Shown: positions 7,833-16,377, numbered from the stretch's first letter. The stretch: DNA of 64,000 nt from Jiangella sp. DSM 45060 (GCF_900105175.1 NZ_LT629771.1:6282622-6346621); one strand, 5' to 3'. The notes: generated by a model from the letters alone, not told the origin. Translations and numbers: made by a program.

Positions 7833-10334
7833 TCACTGGCAGGACTCGCACTGCAGGCGTTCCTGCGGATCGACCGGGCACGCGTCCGCCGCCGGCTCCG
7901 TCACGACGGGCAGGGCCTGGACCGTTGCGGGCTGGACCGCCGTCCGGGCCGCGCCGAAGCCGCGGCGCTGCCCGCCGGACGAGGCACCGGCGCCGGCCAG
8001 CGACTCGGCCTTGTTCACCCGGACGGTGCTCTGCTCGGCCGTGTGCCGCGGCTTGACGTGCAGGTAGTAGGTGGTCTTGACGCCCTTCGACCACGCCGCC
8101 GAGTAGATGTCGACCATGTCGTCGATGTCGCGCGTCTCGAGGTACATGTTGCGGCTGATCGCCTGGTCGATCCACTTCTGCGCCCGCGCCGCCACCTCGA
8201 TGAACGCGTACGGCGAGAGCTGGAACGAGGTCTGGTAGATCGCCTTGAGGCCGGCCGGGACGGCGTCCAGCGCCGACACGTCGCCCTGCGCGCGCAGCAA
8301 GTCCTCGCGGACGTCCTCCCACAGCCCACGCTCCTTGAGGTCGGCCACCAGGTTGCGGTTGACCTCCAGGAACTTGCCAGAGCTGGTGGCCCGGCTGAAC
8401 AGCTGGGAGAACTGCGGGTCCAGCCCCGGCGTGGTGCCGGCGACCAGGCCGATGGACGCCGTCGGGGCGATGGCCATGAGGGTGGCGTTGCGCATGCCGC
8501 CGCGGACCTTGGCGCGCAGCACGTCCCAGTCGAGCCGGCTGGACCGCGCCACGGTGATCGGCACGCCGCGCTCCCGCTCGGCGCGGTCGACGGTGTCGAT
8601 GGGCACCAGGCCGCGGCTCCAGCCGGAGCCGTCGAAGTTGGCGTACGAGCCGCGCTCACGGGCGAGGTCGGCGCTCTCGTCGATGGCGTGGTAGCTGATG
8701 AACTCCATCAGCCGGTCGATGAGGTCGTAGGCCTGCTCGCTCTCGTACGACCAGCCCAGCCGCTCGACGACGTCGGTGAAGCCCATGACGCCCAGGCCGA
8801 CGGCGCGGTTCAGCTCGTTGGACCGCTCGGACTCGGGCACCGACGAGATGGTGATGTCGATGAGGTTGTCGAGCTGTCGGACGGCCAGCCGGACGCTGTC
8901 GCGCAGCCGGTCCCACTGCCACCCGTCCGGCCCGAGGTGCGCGGACAGGTTGATCGAGGCGAGGTTGCAGACGGAGACGTTGTCGCGATCCTGCGGCAGC
9001 GTGATCTCGGTGCACAGGTTGGACAGGTGGATCGTGCCGGTGTTGTCGTTGAGCGCCCGGTTGTTGATGGTGTCCTTCCACGTCAGCCACGGGTGCGACG
9101 TCGTCTGCAGGGCCACCAGGATGGCCCGGAACTGCTCGCGCGCCTTGATGCGGGTGAACGCGCGCAGCTCGCCGGCCTCGGCCGCCGCGACGTACTCGGC
9201 GTAGCGCCGGCTGAACGCGGCGCCGTACAGCTCCGGCAGGTCCGGCACATCGAGCGGGTCGAACAGGTACCAGTCGTCGTCGTTGGCGACGCGGATCATG
9301 AACTCGTCGGAGATCCAGACCGCCGTGTTGGCGGTGCGGACCCGGCGGTACGGGTCGCCGGCGTTCTGCTTGAGGTCGAGGAACTGCGGGAAGTCGAGGT
9401 GCCAGTTCTCGATGTAGAAGGCCAGCGCGCCGAACTTCTTGCCGCCGCGCGACACCGCCCGCAGCGTGGAGTCGATGGTGTGCATGAACGGGATCGGGCC
9501 GGTCGAGACGGTGTTGTTGCTGCGGATCGGCGAGCCCTCGGCGCGCAGCTTCGTCACCGACAGCCCGATGCCGCCGGTCCCCTTGGTCAGCCACATGACG
9601 TCGCGCACGCTCTTGGCGATGTGCTCGATGTCGTCCTGCATCTCCATGACGAAGCAGTTGGACAGCTGCGAGTACGCCGTACCGGCGTTGACCAGCGTCG
9701 ATCCGGCCGCCAGGTAGTCGAGTCGGGACATCTTCGTGTAGAACCCGATGGCCGCGGACGTGGGGTCGGCCTCGTTCAGCGACAGCCCCATCGCGACCCG
9801 CATCCAGAAGAACTGCGGCACCTCGAGCCGGTGGCCGTCGCGGTCGTTGATCATGTACCGGTTGCTCATGGTGACCACGCCGATGTAGCGCAGCAGGTCG
9901 TCGCGCGCCGGGTCCAGCGCCGCGGCCAGCCGGTCGAGGTCGAAGTGGGTCGCGAGCCGATCGTCGAGGAGCCCGGCGGCCACGCCCTCCGCCACGTAGC
10001 CGGGGAACCTCCGCCGGTGCAGCTCGGCCAGTTGGCCGGCGGACTCGTAGTCGCCGAGGACCCGCTTGTACACCGTCTTCAGCAGCACCCGCGCCGCGAC
10101 GGTGTCGAACGCGGGATCGTCGCGGACGTTCTGCAGGGCCACCTGGACGACGGCTTCGTCGAGCTGCTGGCTGGTGATGCCGTCGAACAGGGTGATCTCG
10201 AGTTCGGACCGCAGCTGGGTGACCCGGGCGACCTGGTTGTCCAGGCCCACGCTGGCGGCCTCGATGGCCCGGGCGATCTTGTAGCCGTCGTACGGCTCGA
10301 CCGACCCGTCGCGCTTGACGACGTTGACGCTCAT
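7833..10334 (-). CDS. nrdA: Ribonucleoside-diphosphate reductase large subunit, class I
   Basis: 833 residues, converting NDPs to dNDPs. An ATP-cone allosteric domain covers about residues 3-95 (VVKRDGSVEPYDGYKI). The catalytic barrel carries the three expected cysteines: LSNCFV and SVCNLASINL form the redox pair, and SNLCTEI holds the thiyl-radical Cys with neighbouring Asn and Glu. The C-terminal tail ends in CESCQ, the CxxC that re-reduces the active site. The ATG at 10334 follows GAGGAGAGAG; the longer open frame upstream lies in the riboswitch leader. nrdB follows after 13 bp. A cobalamin riboswitch and NrdR-like boxes upstream suggest it is off when B12 allows a class II enzyme to work. 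Confidence 0.95.
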   Translation of the reverse strand: MSVNVVKRDGSVEPYDGYKIARAIEAASVGLDNQVARVTQLRSELEITLFDGITSQQLDEAVVQVALQNVRDDPAFDTVAARVLLKTVYKRVLGDYESAGQLAELHRRRFPGYVAEGVAAGLLDDRLATHFDLDRLAAALDPARDDLLRYIGVVTMSNRYMINDRDGHRLEVPQFFWMRVAMGLSLNEADPTSAAIGFYTKMSRLDYLAAGSTLVNAGTAYSQLSNCFVMEMQDDIEHIAKSVRDVMWLTKGTGGIGLSVTKLRAEGSPIRSNNTVSTGPIPFMHTIDSTLRAVSRGGKKFGALAFYIENWHLDFPQFLDLKQNAGDPYRRVRTANTAVWISDEFMIRVANDDDWYLFDPLDVPDLPELYGAAFSRRYAEYVAAAEAGELRAFTRIKAREQFRAILVALQTTSHPWLTWKDTINNRALNDNTGTIHLSNLCTEITLPQDRDNVSVCNLASINLSAHLGPDGWQWDRLRDSVRLAVRQLDNLIDITISSVPESERSNELNRAVGLGVMGFTDVVERLGWSYESEQAYDLIDRLMEFISYHAIDESADLARERGSYANFDGSGWSRGLVPIDTVDRAERERGVPITVARSSRLDWDVLRAKVRGGMRNATLMAIAPTASIGLVAGTTPGLDPQFSQLFSRATSSGKFLEVNRNLVADLKERGLWEDVREDLLRAQGDVSALDAVPAGLKAIYQTSFQLSPYAFIEVAARAQKWIDQAISRNMYLETRDIDDMVDIYSAAWSKGVKTTYYLHVKPRHTAEQSTVRVNKAESLAGAGASSGGQRRGFGAARTAVQPATVQALPVVTEPAADACPVDPQERLQCESCQ

Positions 10335-10514
10335 GCTCTCTCCTCGCGAGCTCGGCTGGCTCGGTCCACGGGCTCGGAGGCCGGGGTCAGGAGAGATGCG
10401 TCGCCGGCACCGCGCCGGGCGCGCCGGTGGCGCGGGCGCGGCGGTGAGTACGTCGCCGTATCGTCCCCTGGCCCCTCCCTCGGGAGCCGCGGACCACCGC
10501 ACGCGTGTGGCGTG

Positions 10515-10718
10515 CGGTGCGCTGGCAGGTCTTCGGACTCACGGGCGCGGAGGGCCACCTGGCGGGTGGTGCTCCTTCTACTGGCCGTCGCTTCCCAGGC
10601 CTCTTCGCGGAGGCCCAGTGCTTCGTTGACGGCGGTCGTTCCCGTTCACCGCTGCGGGGCAGTCCCGGACTCACACCGGGTTCCCTGTTGCCCCCGCCGA
10701 TCTGGCTGACCGGCGGAA
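10515..10718 (-). ncRNA. Cobalamin (adenosylcobalamin) riboswitch controlling nrdAB-mntH
   Basis: Read on the minus strand, the element has the conserved core GGGAACCCGGTGTGAGTCC, then ACTGCCCCGCAGCGGTGA, the GCACTGG and TGGGAAG segments, and the closing GAGTCCGAAGACCTGCC, in the canonical order. It lies about 180 nt upstream of the nrdA start. In Streptomyces coelicolor a B12 riboswitch turns off class Ia nrdABS when the coenzyme is present, so the same logic is likely here. The leader between aptamer and start contains GC-rich inverted repeats that could serve as the expression platform. Confidence 0.92.
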
Positions 10719-10733
10719 CCAGCTGCAACAGCC

Positions 10734-10779
10734 ACACTATCTGGTACTTACACAGATGCAAGTCACCTACATCTAGTGT
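10734..10779 (-). promoter_or_regulatory. Tandem NrdR-like boxes over the nrdA promoter
   Basis: Two 16-bp elements, at 10764-10779 (ACACTAGATGTAGGTG on the minus strand) and 10734-10749 (ending in TAGTGT), resemble the NrdR consensus ACACwATATmTwGTGT. They are 14 bp apart, close to the usual three-helical-turn phasing. A possible promoter (TTGCAT, 16 bp, TAGTGT) lies across them, with its -10 inside the second box, just upstream of the riboswitch. The match is partial, so this is probable rather than certain. Confidence 0.55.
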
Positions 10780-10922
10780 CTCGCCTGCCGGTCGCCCACA
10801 TCGGGACAGATGCCGCGACGACGCTGTCCCGATCCTGCAGCGACATGGCCGAAACTCGCTGTCGCTGCTGCCCGGCGATCCGTCACAATGGGCGCGGTCA
10901 GCACTGTTCGAAGGAGACGCTC

Positions 10923-11888
10923 ATGACGCAGGCCACGGCCCGGCCGGCGATGATCTGGACCGCGCTCGTCGTGGTCTACGTGGTCTGGGGGTCGACATAC
11001 CTCGGCATCCGGGTCGTGGTCGAGGCCGGCATCCCGCCGTTCCTCGGCATGGGCCTGCGCTTCCTGTCCGCCGGGATCCTGATGCTCGGCTACCTGTGGC
11101 TGCGGCACGGCCGGGCCGGGATCCGCATCAGCGGCCGCGAACTGCGCGGAGCCGCCGTCATGGGGCTGCTGCTGCTCGTGCTCGGCAACGCCATGGTGGC
11201 CGTCGCCGAGCAGACGGTCCCCAGCGGCCTGGCCGCGCTCGTCGTCGGGGCGATCTCGCTGTGGTTCGTGCTGCTGCAGGTCGCCGGTGGTCAGCGGCCG
11301 CCCTGGCTCACCTGGGTGGGCGTCCTGGTCGGCCTGGCCGGCGTCGCGGTCATCTGCCTGCCGCGCGGCGGCATCGAGGGCGTCGAGGCGTGGGGCATCG
11401 GCGTCCTGCTGTTCGGCACCATCTCGTGGGCGTTCGGGTCCTACCTCTCCCCCCGGCTGGGGCTGCCGCGCAACGCACTGGTGGCGTCGGGCTACGAGAT
11501 GCTGGCCGGCGGCGTCATGCTGACGATCGTGTCGGCGGCGACCGGAGAGTTCGGCGACCTGCACGCCTCGGCGGTGCCGGCGAAGGGCTGGCTGGCGCTG
11601 GCCTACCTCGTCCTCATGGGGTCGCTGCTCGCGTTCTCGGCCTACGGGTACCTGCTGGCGAACGCACCGCTGTCGCTGATCGGCACCTATGCCTACGTCA
11701 ACCCGGTGGTCGCCGTGATCCTCGGCTGGCTGATCCTCTCCGAGCCGGTGACGTCGATCGTGCTGGTCGGCGGCGCCCTGGTGGTCGGCGGCGTCGTCCT
11801 GGTCGTCAACGGCGAGCGCACGTCGGCCAAGGCGCCGCCCGCCGAGCGCGACCCCGATCTCGCCCCCGACGAGGCGCTGACCCGCTGA
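10923..11888 (+). CDS. EamA/DMT-family permease
   Basis: 321 residues, ten predicted membrane helices in two EamA repeats, beginning with the typical VVVYVVWGSTYLGIRVVVEAGIPPF segment. The drug/metabolite transporter superfamily exports amino acids, nucleosides or other metabolites; the substrate cannot be told here. The ATG at 10923 follows a strong GAAGGAGA site; the upstream extension of the open frame overlaps the nrd control region. It is transcribed divergently from nrdA and ends before a strong terminator. Confidence 0.85.
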   Translation: MTQATARPAMIWTALVVVYVVWGSTYLGIRVVVEAGIPPFLGMGLRFLSAGILMLGYLWLRHGRAGIRISGRELRGAAVMGLLLLVLGNAMVAVAEQTVPSGLAALVVGAISLWFVLLQVAGGQRPPWLTWVGVLVGLAGVAVICLPRGGIEGVEAWGIGVLLFGTISWAFGSYLSPRLGLPRNALVASGYEMLAGGVMLTIVSAATGEFGDLHASAVPAKGWLALAYLVLMGSLLAFSAYGYLLANAPLSLIGTYAYVNPVVAVILGWLILSEPVTSIVLVGGALVVGGVVLVVNGERTSAKAPPAERDPDLAPDEALTR

Positions 11889-11943
11889 CACCGCGGAGCG
11901 GGGCGCGGGCGGACCATGCGGCGAAAACCGCCCCCGGACACGG

Positions 11944-11980
11944 TGAAGGCGTGAGCGACGAGGTGCCGCTCACGCCTTCA
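11944..11980. terminator. Hairpin terminator between the DMT permease and TPR-regulator genes
   Basis: Perfect 14-bp arms (TGAAGGCGTGAGCG at 11944-11957 and its complement at 11967-11980) around a 9-nt loop lie between two convergent genes, so it can serve both. Confidence 0.8.
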
Positions 11981-11997
11981 GGACGTGCGACTGTGCG

Positions 11998-13392
11998 TCA
12001 GGTGCCGGCCAGCTCGCTCACCGCGGTGCCCGACTGCTCGTCCTCGACCAGGCTGGCCCCGGCGTAGGGCACGACCCGCACCGAGCGCAGCGCGCTGTCG
12101 TAGGCGCTCATCGCCTCGTTGACGCGGCCGAGGTCGCGGTAGAGGTCGGCCAGCTCGCGCCAGGCCGCTGCGGCGACCCGGGAGGCGCCCATGGACTCGA
12201 GCATGGACGCCGCCAGCGCGGCCTCGCGGATGCTCTCGTCGAGCTCGCCCTGCGCCCGCAGGATGCGAGCCAGCGTGAGCCGGGCGATGGCACCGCCGAC
12301 CCGCGGCTGGTCGCCGAGCTCGCGCAGCGACGCCTCGACCGACTCGCGGGCTTCGTCGAGCCGAGCCAGCTGCAGCAGCGTCTGCGCCCGGCGGCTGTAG
12401 AAGTTGGCGATGTCGGTGGCGCTGCCGTAGCGCTTGATGTTCTCCTCGACGCCGTCGAGGATCTCGAGCGACCGCTCGGCCTGCGGCTCGCTGCCGTGCA
12501 GCAGCAGGCCGGCGTGCGCCACCCGGAGGCGGGCGAGGTTGCGGACGTCGTCGCCCTCGCCGAACATCGCCAGGGCGCGGTCGACCAGGTTCAGCGCCAG
12601 CGCCAGCTCGCCGCGCGACTCCGCGACCAGCGAGGCGTTCCAGTACGCCGCGCCGCGGGTGTGCGGCGTGCCGATGCGGTCGGCGGCGGACACCAGCTCG
12701 GCCGCCAGCGCCTTGGACCGGACCACGTCGCCGCGGCCGGAGTAGGCGCCGAGGATGGTGCAGCCCAGGCGGATGTACTCGTCGGTGCTCTCGAGCCCGA
12801 GATCGAAGGCCGCGCGCCGGGCCTCTTCGCCGATCTGGATGGCCATGTCGAAGTCGCCGGCGCGGTCGTAGCACCGGGTGAGCGCGATGGCGACGTCGAG
12901 CCAGGACTGGACCGCCGGCGTCTGGCGGGCTTCGTCGGCCAGCTCGCTGAGGATGTCGATGGCGCCCTCGAGGTCGCCCGTGCGCTCGCGTGCCAGCGCC
13001 CGGCCCAGACGGGCGGCGCGGCTCTGCTCGTCGTTCAGACCGGGGTCGCCGACCAGCGTGGTGAACTGCTCGTACGCCTCGTCGGCCCGGCCTTCGCGCA
13101 GCGCCATCTCGGCGCGGCCGAGGGCGAGGCGGGCCTTGGTGCGGACGGAGGCGTCGACGCCGTCGCGCAGGTACTCGACGTCGATGCGCAGCCGCTCGGC
13201 GATGTGGGCGAGCGCGGAGGACGCCGGCTGGCGGCGGCCGCTCTCGACGAGCGAGACGTAACTGGGGGACAGCATGCCCTCGGCGATCTCTGCCTGAGAG
13301 AGGCCGAGCTCCAACCGGCGGGATCGGATACGCTGCCCGACGGGCGTCGGAAGCGGCGCCTCGTCCACTGTTGCTGGCTGGTCTTCTGTCAT
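11998..13392 (-). CDS. XRE-family HTH regulator with C-terminal TPR array (RRNPP-like)
   Basis: 464 residues. An XRE-type HTH at about residues 18-75 (RIRSRRLELGLSQAEIAEG to LVESGRRQPAS) is followed by roughly 370 residues of alpha-helical TPR repeats, with recurring A-x-x-L-x-x-A-L helices. This is the layout of RRNPP receptors, which bind imported short peptides in the TPR concave face. There is no transmembrane segment. The start at 13392 lies within a perfect 12-bp palindrome, and a 40-codon secreted-peptide gene is divergently transcribed 67 bp away. Autoregulation and control of that peptide gene are likely but inferred. It could instead be an actinobacterial orphan regulator without a peptide ligand. 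Confidence 0.8.
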   Translation of the reverse strand: MTEDQPATVDEAPLPTPVGQRIRSRRLELGLSQAEIAEGMLSPSYVSLVESGRRQPASSALAHIAERLRIDVEYLRDGVDASVRTKARLALGRAEMALREGRADEAYEQFTTLVGDPGLNDEQSRAARLGRALARERTGDLEGAIDILSELADEARQTPAVQSWLDVAIALTRCYDRAGDFDMAIQIGEEARRAAFDLGLESTDEYIRLGCTILGAYSGRGDVVRSKALAAELVSAADRIGTPHTRGAAYWNASLVAESRGELALALNLVDRALAMFGEGDDVRNLARLRVAHAGLLLHGSEPQAERSLEILDGVEENIKRYGSATDIANFYSRRAQTLLQLARLDEARESVEASLRELGDQPRVGGAIARLTLARILRAQGELDESIREAALAASMLESMGASRVAAAAWRELADLYRDLGRVNEAMSAYDSALRSVRVVPYAGASLVEDEQSGTAVSELAGT

Positions 13393-13433
13393 GACAGTAT
13401 TGGACTACAGTCAGTCACATTTTGCCAGTCCAA
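13386..13433. promoter_or_regulatory. Divergent operator/promoter region of regulator and peptide gene
   Basis: Two symmetric elements are visible: a perfect palindrome CTGTCATGACAG (13386-13397) over the regulator start codon, and TTGGACT (13400-13406) inverted as AGTCCAA (13427-13433) with a 20-bp spacer. The inner GACTACAGTC is also symmetric. On the minus strand TTGGAC, 18 bp, TGTAGT could be the regulator promoter. The arrangement suits a dimeric HTH protein acting on both genes. Confidence 0.55.
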
Positions 13434-13459
13434 ATGCCGACTTTAGGAGTTCGATCTAG

Positions 13460-13582
13460 ATGGGGCGTGCCAAGCGAGTTCTGGTCGCGGTAGTCGCATC
13501 GTTCGCACTCATGTTCACGGTGTCGTCGCCGGCCGTCGCTGCGCTGGCCCCGGCAGGCAGCCCCGGAGAATTCTGCTGCTGA
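13460..13582 (+). CDS. Small secreted peptide precursor, candidate signal peptide for the TPR regulator
   Basis: A 40-codon gene. It has a basic n-region (GRAKR), a hydrophobic core at residues 7-21, and an AVA cleavage site at 25-27 that would release ALAPAGSPGEFCC, a 13-residue C-terminal peptide with two terminal cysteines. An AGGAG site lies 10 nt before the ATG, and a strong hairpin follows the stop after 17 bp, so it forms a complete transcription unit. It resembles no family I recognise. Its position, divergent from an RRNPP-like receptor, is how pro-peptides of quorum-sensing systems are usually arranged. Expression and processing are inferred; an alternative is a small exported peptide unrelated to the regulator. 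Confidence 0.65.
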   Translation: MGRAKRVLVAVVASFALMFTVSSPAVAALAPAGSPGEFCC

Positions 13583-13599
13583 TGCGGTAGCCACAGACC

Positions 13600-13651
13600 G
13601 CACGGACGGCGTCCGGCGTCTCGCCCCCCGAACGCAGGACGCCGTCCGTGC
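13600..13651. terminator. Strong hairpin terminator after the small peptide gene
   Basis: Perfect 15-bp arms (GCACGGACGGCGTCC at 13600-13614 and its complement at 13637-13651) with a 22-nt loop. It sits between the peptide gene and the convergent aminotransferase gene, and can terminate both. Confidence 0.85.
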
Positions 13652-13693
13652 TTGTTCGCCCTGCAAACAGGGATATGCGTCCTTTGGAAAGCG

Positions 13694-14764
13694 TTAGCCT
13701 GCCCGCCATTCGGCGGCCAGTCGGATCAGCCTGTCATTGGCCTCGCGCTCGGCGATCGTGACCCGGCAGCCGTCGCCGGCGAATGGGCGTACGACCAGCC
13801 CTTCGTCCTCGCAGAAGCGGGCGAAGTCGAGCGTCCGCTCACCCAGCGCCAGCCACACGAAGTTCGCCTCGGTGTGAGGAATCTCCCATCCCTGCGCCGT
13901 CAGCGCGTCGTACACCCGGGTGCGCTCGCCGACCAGCGCCTCGACCCGCTCGAGCAGCTCGGCCTCGCGGGCCAGCGACTCGACGGCGGCCCGCTGGGCG
14001 ATGCCGGACACGCCGAACGGCACCGCGGTCTTGCGCAGCGCGTCGGCGACGTCGTCGTGGGCGATGGCGAACCCGACGCGCAGCCCGGCCAGGCCGTAGG
14101 CCTTCGAGAACGTGCGCAGCACGCACACGTTGCGGTGCTGGCGGTAGAACTCCATGCCGTCGGCGGCGGCGGGGTCGCGGACGAACTCGCGGTACGCCTC
14201 GTCGACCACCACCATGACGTCCTCGGGCACCCGGCGCAGGAACGCGGCCAGCTCGTCGCGCCCGACCACCGGCCCGGTCGGGTTGTTCGGCGTGCACACG
14301 AGCACCAGGCGGGTGCGGTCGGTGATGGCGTCGGCCATGGCGTCGAGGTCGTGCCGCGCGCCCGCGGCCAGCGGCACCTCGATCGCCGTGGCGCCGGAGA
14401 TGCCGACCACGATGGGGTACGCCTCGAACGACCGCCACGCGTAGACCACGTCGTCGCCCTCGGCGGCCGTGGCCTGGATGATCTGCTGCAGCACGCCGAC
14501 GCTGCCGGTGCCGGTGGCGACGTGCTCGGGCGGCACGCCGAAGCGGTCGGCCAGCGCGGCCACCAGCTCGGTGGCGAACAGGTCCGGGTAGCGGTTCAGC
14601 GAGCCGGCCGTGGCCGTGACGGCCTCGAGGACGCCGGGCAGCGGCGGATAGGGATTCTCGTTCGAGGAGATCTTGAACGCCGGCGCCGCGCCCGCGGCCG
14701 GTGCGGCCGGCCGGCCCGGCTTGTAGGACGGCAGACCGTCGAGAGCCTTGCGAATGCGCACCAT
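13694..14764 (-). CDS. Histidinol-phosphate / aromatic aminotransferase
   Basis: 356-residue class I/II PLP aminotransferase of the HisC group. Visible motifs: SSNENPYPP near the N-terminus, TPNNPTG (cofactor binding), [10 protein letters not shown] with the pyridine-binding Asp, [13 protein letters not shown] with the Schiff-base Lys, and a C-terminal [12 protein letters not shown] with the carboxylate-binding Arg. No his genes are adjacent, so this may be the second HisC-like enzyme (aromatic aminotransferase Pat/HisC2) found in many actinobacteria. The two activities cannot be separated by eye. The ATG at 14764 is close to the next, divergent gene. Confidence 0.85.
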   Translation of the reverse strand: MVRIRKALDGLPSYKPGRPAAPAAGAAPAFKISSNENPYPPLPGVLEAVTATAGSLNRYPDLFATELVAALADRFGVPPEHVATGTGSVGVLQQIIQATAAEGDDVVYAWRSFEAYPIVVGISGATAIEVPLAAGARHDLDAMADAITDRTRLVLVCTPNNPTGPVVGRDELAAFLRRVPEDVMVVVDEAYREFVRDPAAADGMEFYRQHRNVCVLRTFSKAYGLAGLRVGFAIAHDDVADALRKTAVPFGVSGIAQRAAVESLAREAELLERVEALVGERTRVYDALTAQGWEIPHTEANFVWLALGERTLDFARFCEDEGLVVRPFAGDGCRVTIAEREANDRLIRLAAEWRAG

Positions 14765-14818
14765 GTCCGCACGATAGCCGCTCCCGCGGACGGCTCCGGA
14801 TGTGTACGCTCGGCAGCC

Positions 14819-15193
14819 GTGACGTCCTTCATCATCCGCCTGCTCGTCAACGGTTTCGCCCTGTGGGTGGCGACCCGGATCGTCGACGGCGTGACCATCA
14901 GCTCTGACAGCACGTCAAACGAGATCCTGACCTTGCTTGTCGTGGCCCTCATCTTCGGTCTGGTCAACGCGTTCATCAAACCAGTGGTCCAGTTGTTGTC
15001 TCTACCACTGCTGATCTTGACCCTCGGTCTCTTCACGTTGATCGTCAACGCGCTGATGTTCGAGCTGACCTCGTGGATCGCCGACGTCCTCGACGTGCCC
15101 TTCCACGTCGACGACTTCTTCTGGTCGGCCGTGCTCGGCGCGCTGGTGGTCTCGTTCGTCAGCTGGATCCTGAATCTGTTGTTGCCGAACTGA
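14819..15193 (+). CDS. Phage-holin-family / YvlD-type membrane protein
   Basis: 124 residues with four hydrophobic helices, including the family hallmark [27 protein letters not shown] spread over helices two and three, and [15 protein letters not shown] at the C-terminus. Despite the family name, these proteins are common in chromosomes and are not phage lysis genes; one Bacillus homologue is tied to the cell-envelope stress response. The start is GTG at 14819, which gives a hydrophobic N-terminus immediately. Confidence 0.85.
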   Translation: MTSFIIRLLVNGFALWVATRIVDGVTISSDSTSNEILTLLVVALIFGLVNAFIKPVVQLLSLPLLILTLGLFTLIVNALMFELTSWIADVLDVPFHVDDFFWSAVLGALVVSFVSWILNLLLPN

Positions 15194-15389
15194 CGAACGG
15201 CTACCCGCGGTCGTCCATCCGTCGTCGCGGCGTGGACCTTAACGCCTACTTGATACGACCCTTCTTCCGCTGGGCCGATGTTTGACGTACCTTTGGCCTA
15301 GCATCCTCTGCACGACGGATAGGCGCCCGTTTCTGCCGGCGCCACGGGGGTTCGTTGTGCCCTGAACTCAGTGTGGGCATGGTGAACAG

Positions 15390-15827
15390 ATGACGATCGG
15401 CTACGGCCCCGTCGGTTCGGTCTTGACCGAGCAACCTCCTTCGGGCCATCAGCGCGCCCGGCACCCGGAGCGCGGCACGTCCGCGTCGCGTCCGGTGCCT
15501 CTCGCGGTCACGACTCCACCGGGATACCCGGAACCCGACTCCAACCGGCACGCGCTGGTGGGCTCGATGGTCTACGAGGTCGTCTACGACGATCCGCACG
15601 GCAACCCCATGCTCGCCTTCGCCGACGGCCAGTGGTTCGACGTCACGTCCTTCGCGCCGCGGCCGGTCTCCGTCCGCCACGCGCTGCGCCGCGACCCCGC
15701 CTGGTCCGGCGCGGTCGTGCAGACGATCTGCCTGTGGATGCGCAGCAACCCCAACCACGAGCGGTCCTTCGATCTGGCCACCGAGCTCGCGTTGGCCGTC
15801 GGGGAGCTCGCGCGCCAGCGCCGCTGA
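15390..15827 (+). CDS. Hypothetical protein
   Basis: 145 residues, not recognised. Residues 1-55 are low-complexity and Pro/Arg-rich. A compact domain follows (VYEVVYDDPHGNPMLAFADGQWFDVTSF, in the middle of the protein) and ends in helices (RSFDLATELALAVGELARQ). There is no signal peptide or membrane helix. The phosphatase gene begins 7 bp after its stop, so it may share an operon with the phosphatase-kinase pair. The ATG at 15390 lacks a clear ribosome-binding site. Confidence 0.65.
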   Translation: MTIGYGPVGSVLTEQPPSGHQRARHPERGTSASRPVPLAVTTPPGYPEPDSNRHALVGSMVYEVVYDDPHGNPMLAFADGQWFDVTSFAPRPVSVRHALRRDPAWSGAVVQTICLWMRSNPNHERSFDLATELALAVGELARQRR

Positions 15828-15834
15828 GGCGCCT

Positions 15835-16377
15835 GTGTCCGTGACGGATCCCAGTACCCCATACCGCGTCTGCGTCGTCTGCGCCGGCAACATCTGCCGG
15901 TCGCCCATCGCCGAGTTCGTGCTGCGCCACCGCCTCGAACAGGCCGGCCTCGGCGACCTCGTCACCGTCGACTCCGCCGGCACCGGCGGCTGGCATGCCG
16001 GCCAGCAGGCCGACCCACGCGCCCTCGCCGCGCTGCACCACCACGGCTACGACGGCAGCGCCCACCGGGCGCGCCAGTTCCGCCGCGAGTGGTTCGCCGA
16101 CGTCGACCTCGTGCTGGCCCTCGACCGCGAGAACTTCGCCGACCTCAGCACGCTGGCCCGCGACGACGACACCCGCGCCAAGGTGCAGCTGCTGCGCAGC
16201 TACGACCCCGACGCCCTGGCCGGCGACGACACCGATGTGCCCGACCCCTACTACGGCGACGACGCCGCGTTCGACCACGTCCTGCTGATGATCGAGCGGG
16301 CCGCCGACGGCTTCGTCGCCGCGGTGCGCGACGAGATCGAGATGGACGCACCGGGTGGTGAGCCCAGTCGACAGTGA
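15835..16377 (+). CDS. Low-molecular-weight phosphatase, probable ketosamine-5-phosphatase
   Basis: 180 residues. The P-loop signature C-A-G-N-I-C-R-S starts at Cys16, the nucleophile, with Arg22; the general-acid Asp lies in VPDPYYGDD. By sequence it is a low-molecular-weight protein-tyrosine-phosphatase. However, bacterial members encoded beside a fructosamine-kinase gene have been shown to dephosphorylate protein-bound ribulosamine 5-phosphate, the step before the kinase acts. Here the kinase gene overlaps it by 23 bp, so that role is the better guess. The GTG at 15835 is used; a second GTG six bases later is also possible. Confidence 0.85.
   Translation: MSVTDPSTPYRVCVVCAGNICRSPIAEFVLRHRLEQAGLGDLVTVDSAGTGGWHAGQQADPRALAALHHHGYDGSAHRARQFRREWFADVDLVLALDRENFADLSTLARDDDTRAKVQLLRSYDPDALAGDDTDVPDPYYGDDAAFDHVLLMIERAADGFVAAVRDEIEMDAPGGEPSRQ

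Noticed and set aside
14819-15193. Prophage remnant suggested by the holin-family name
   Set aside because: The family is chromosomal and widespread; no other phage gene, integrase or attachment site is near.
15246-15983. Minus-strand open frame ending in a basic KGRIK tail near 15246
   Set aside because: It runs antisense to the hypothetical gene and the phosphatase gene, and has no recognisable family or start site; the basic end could be chance.
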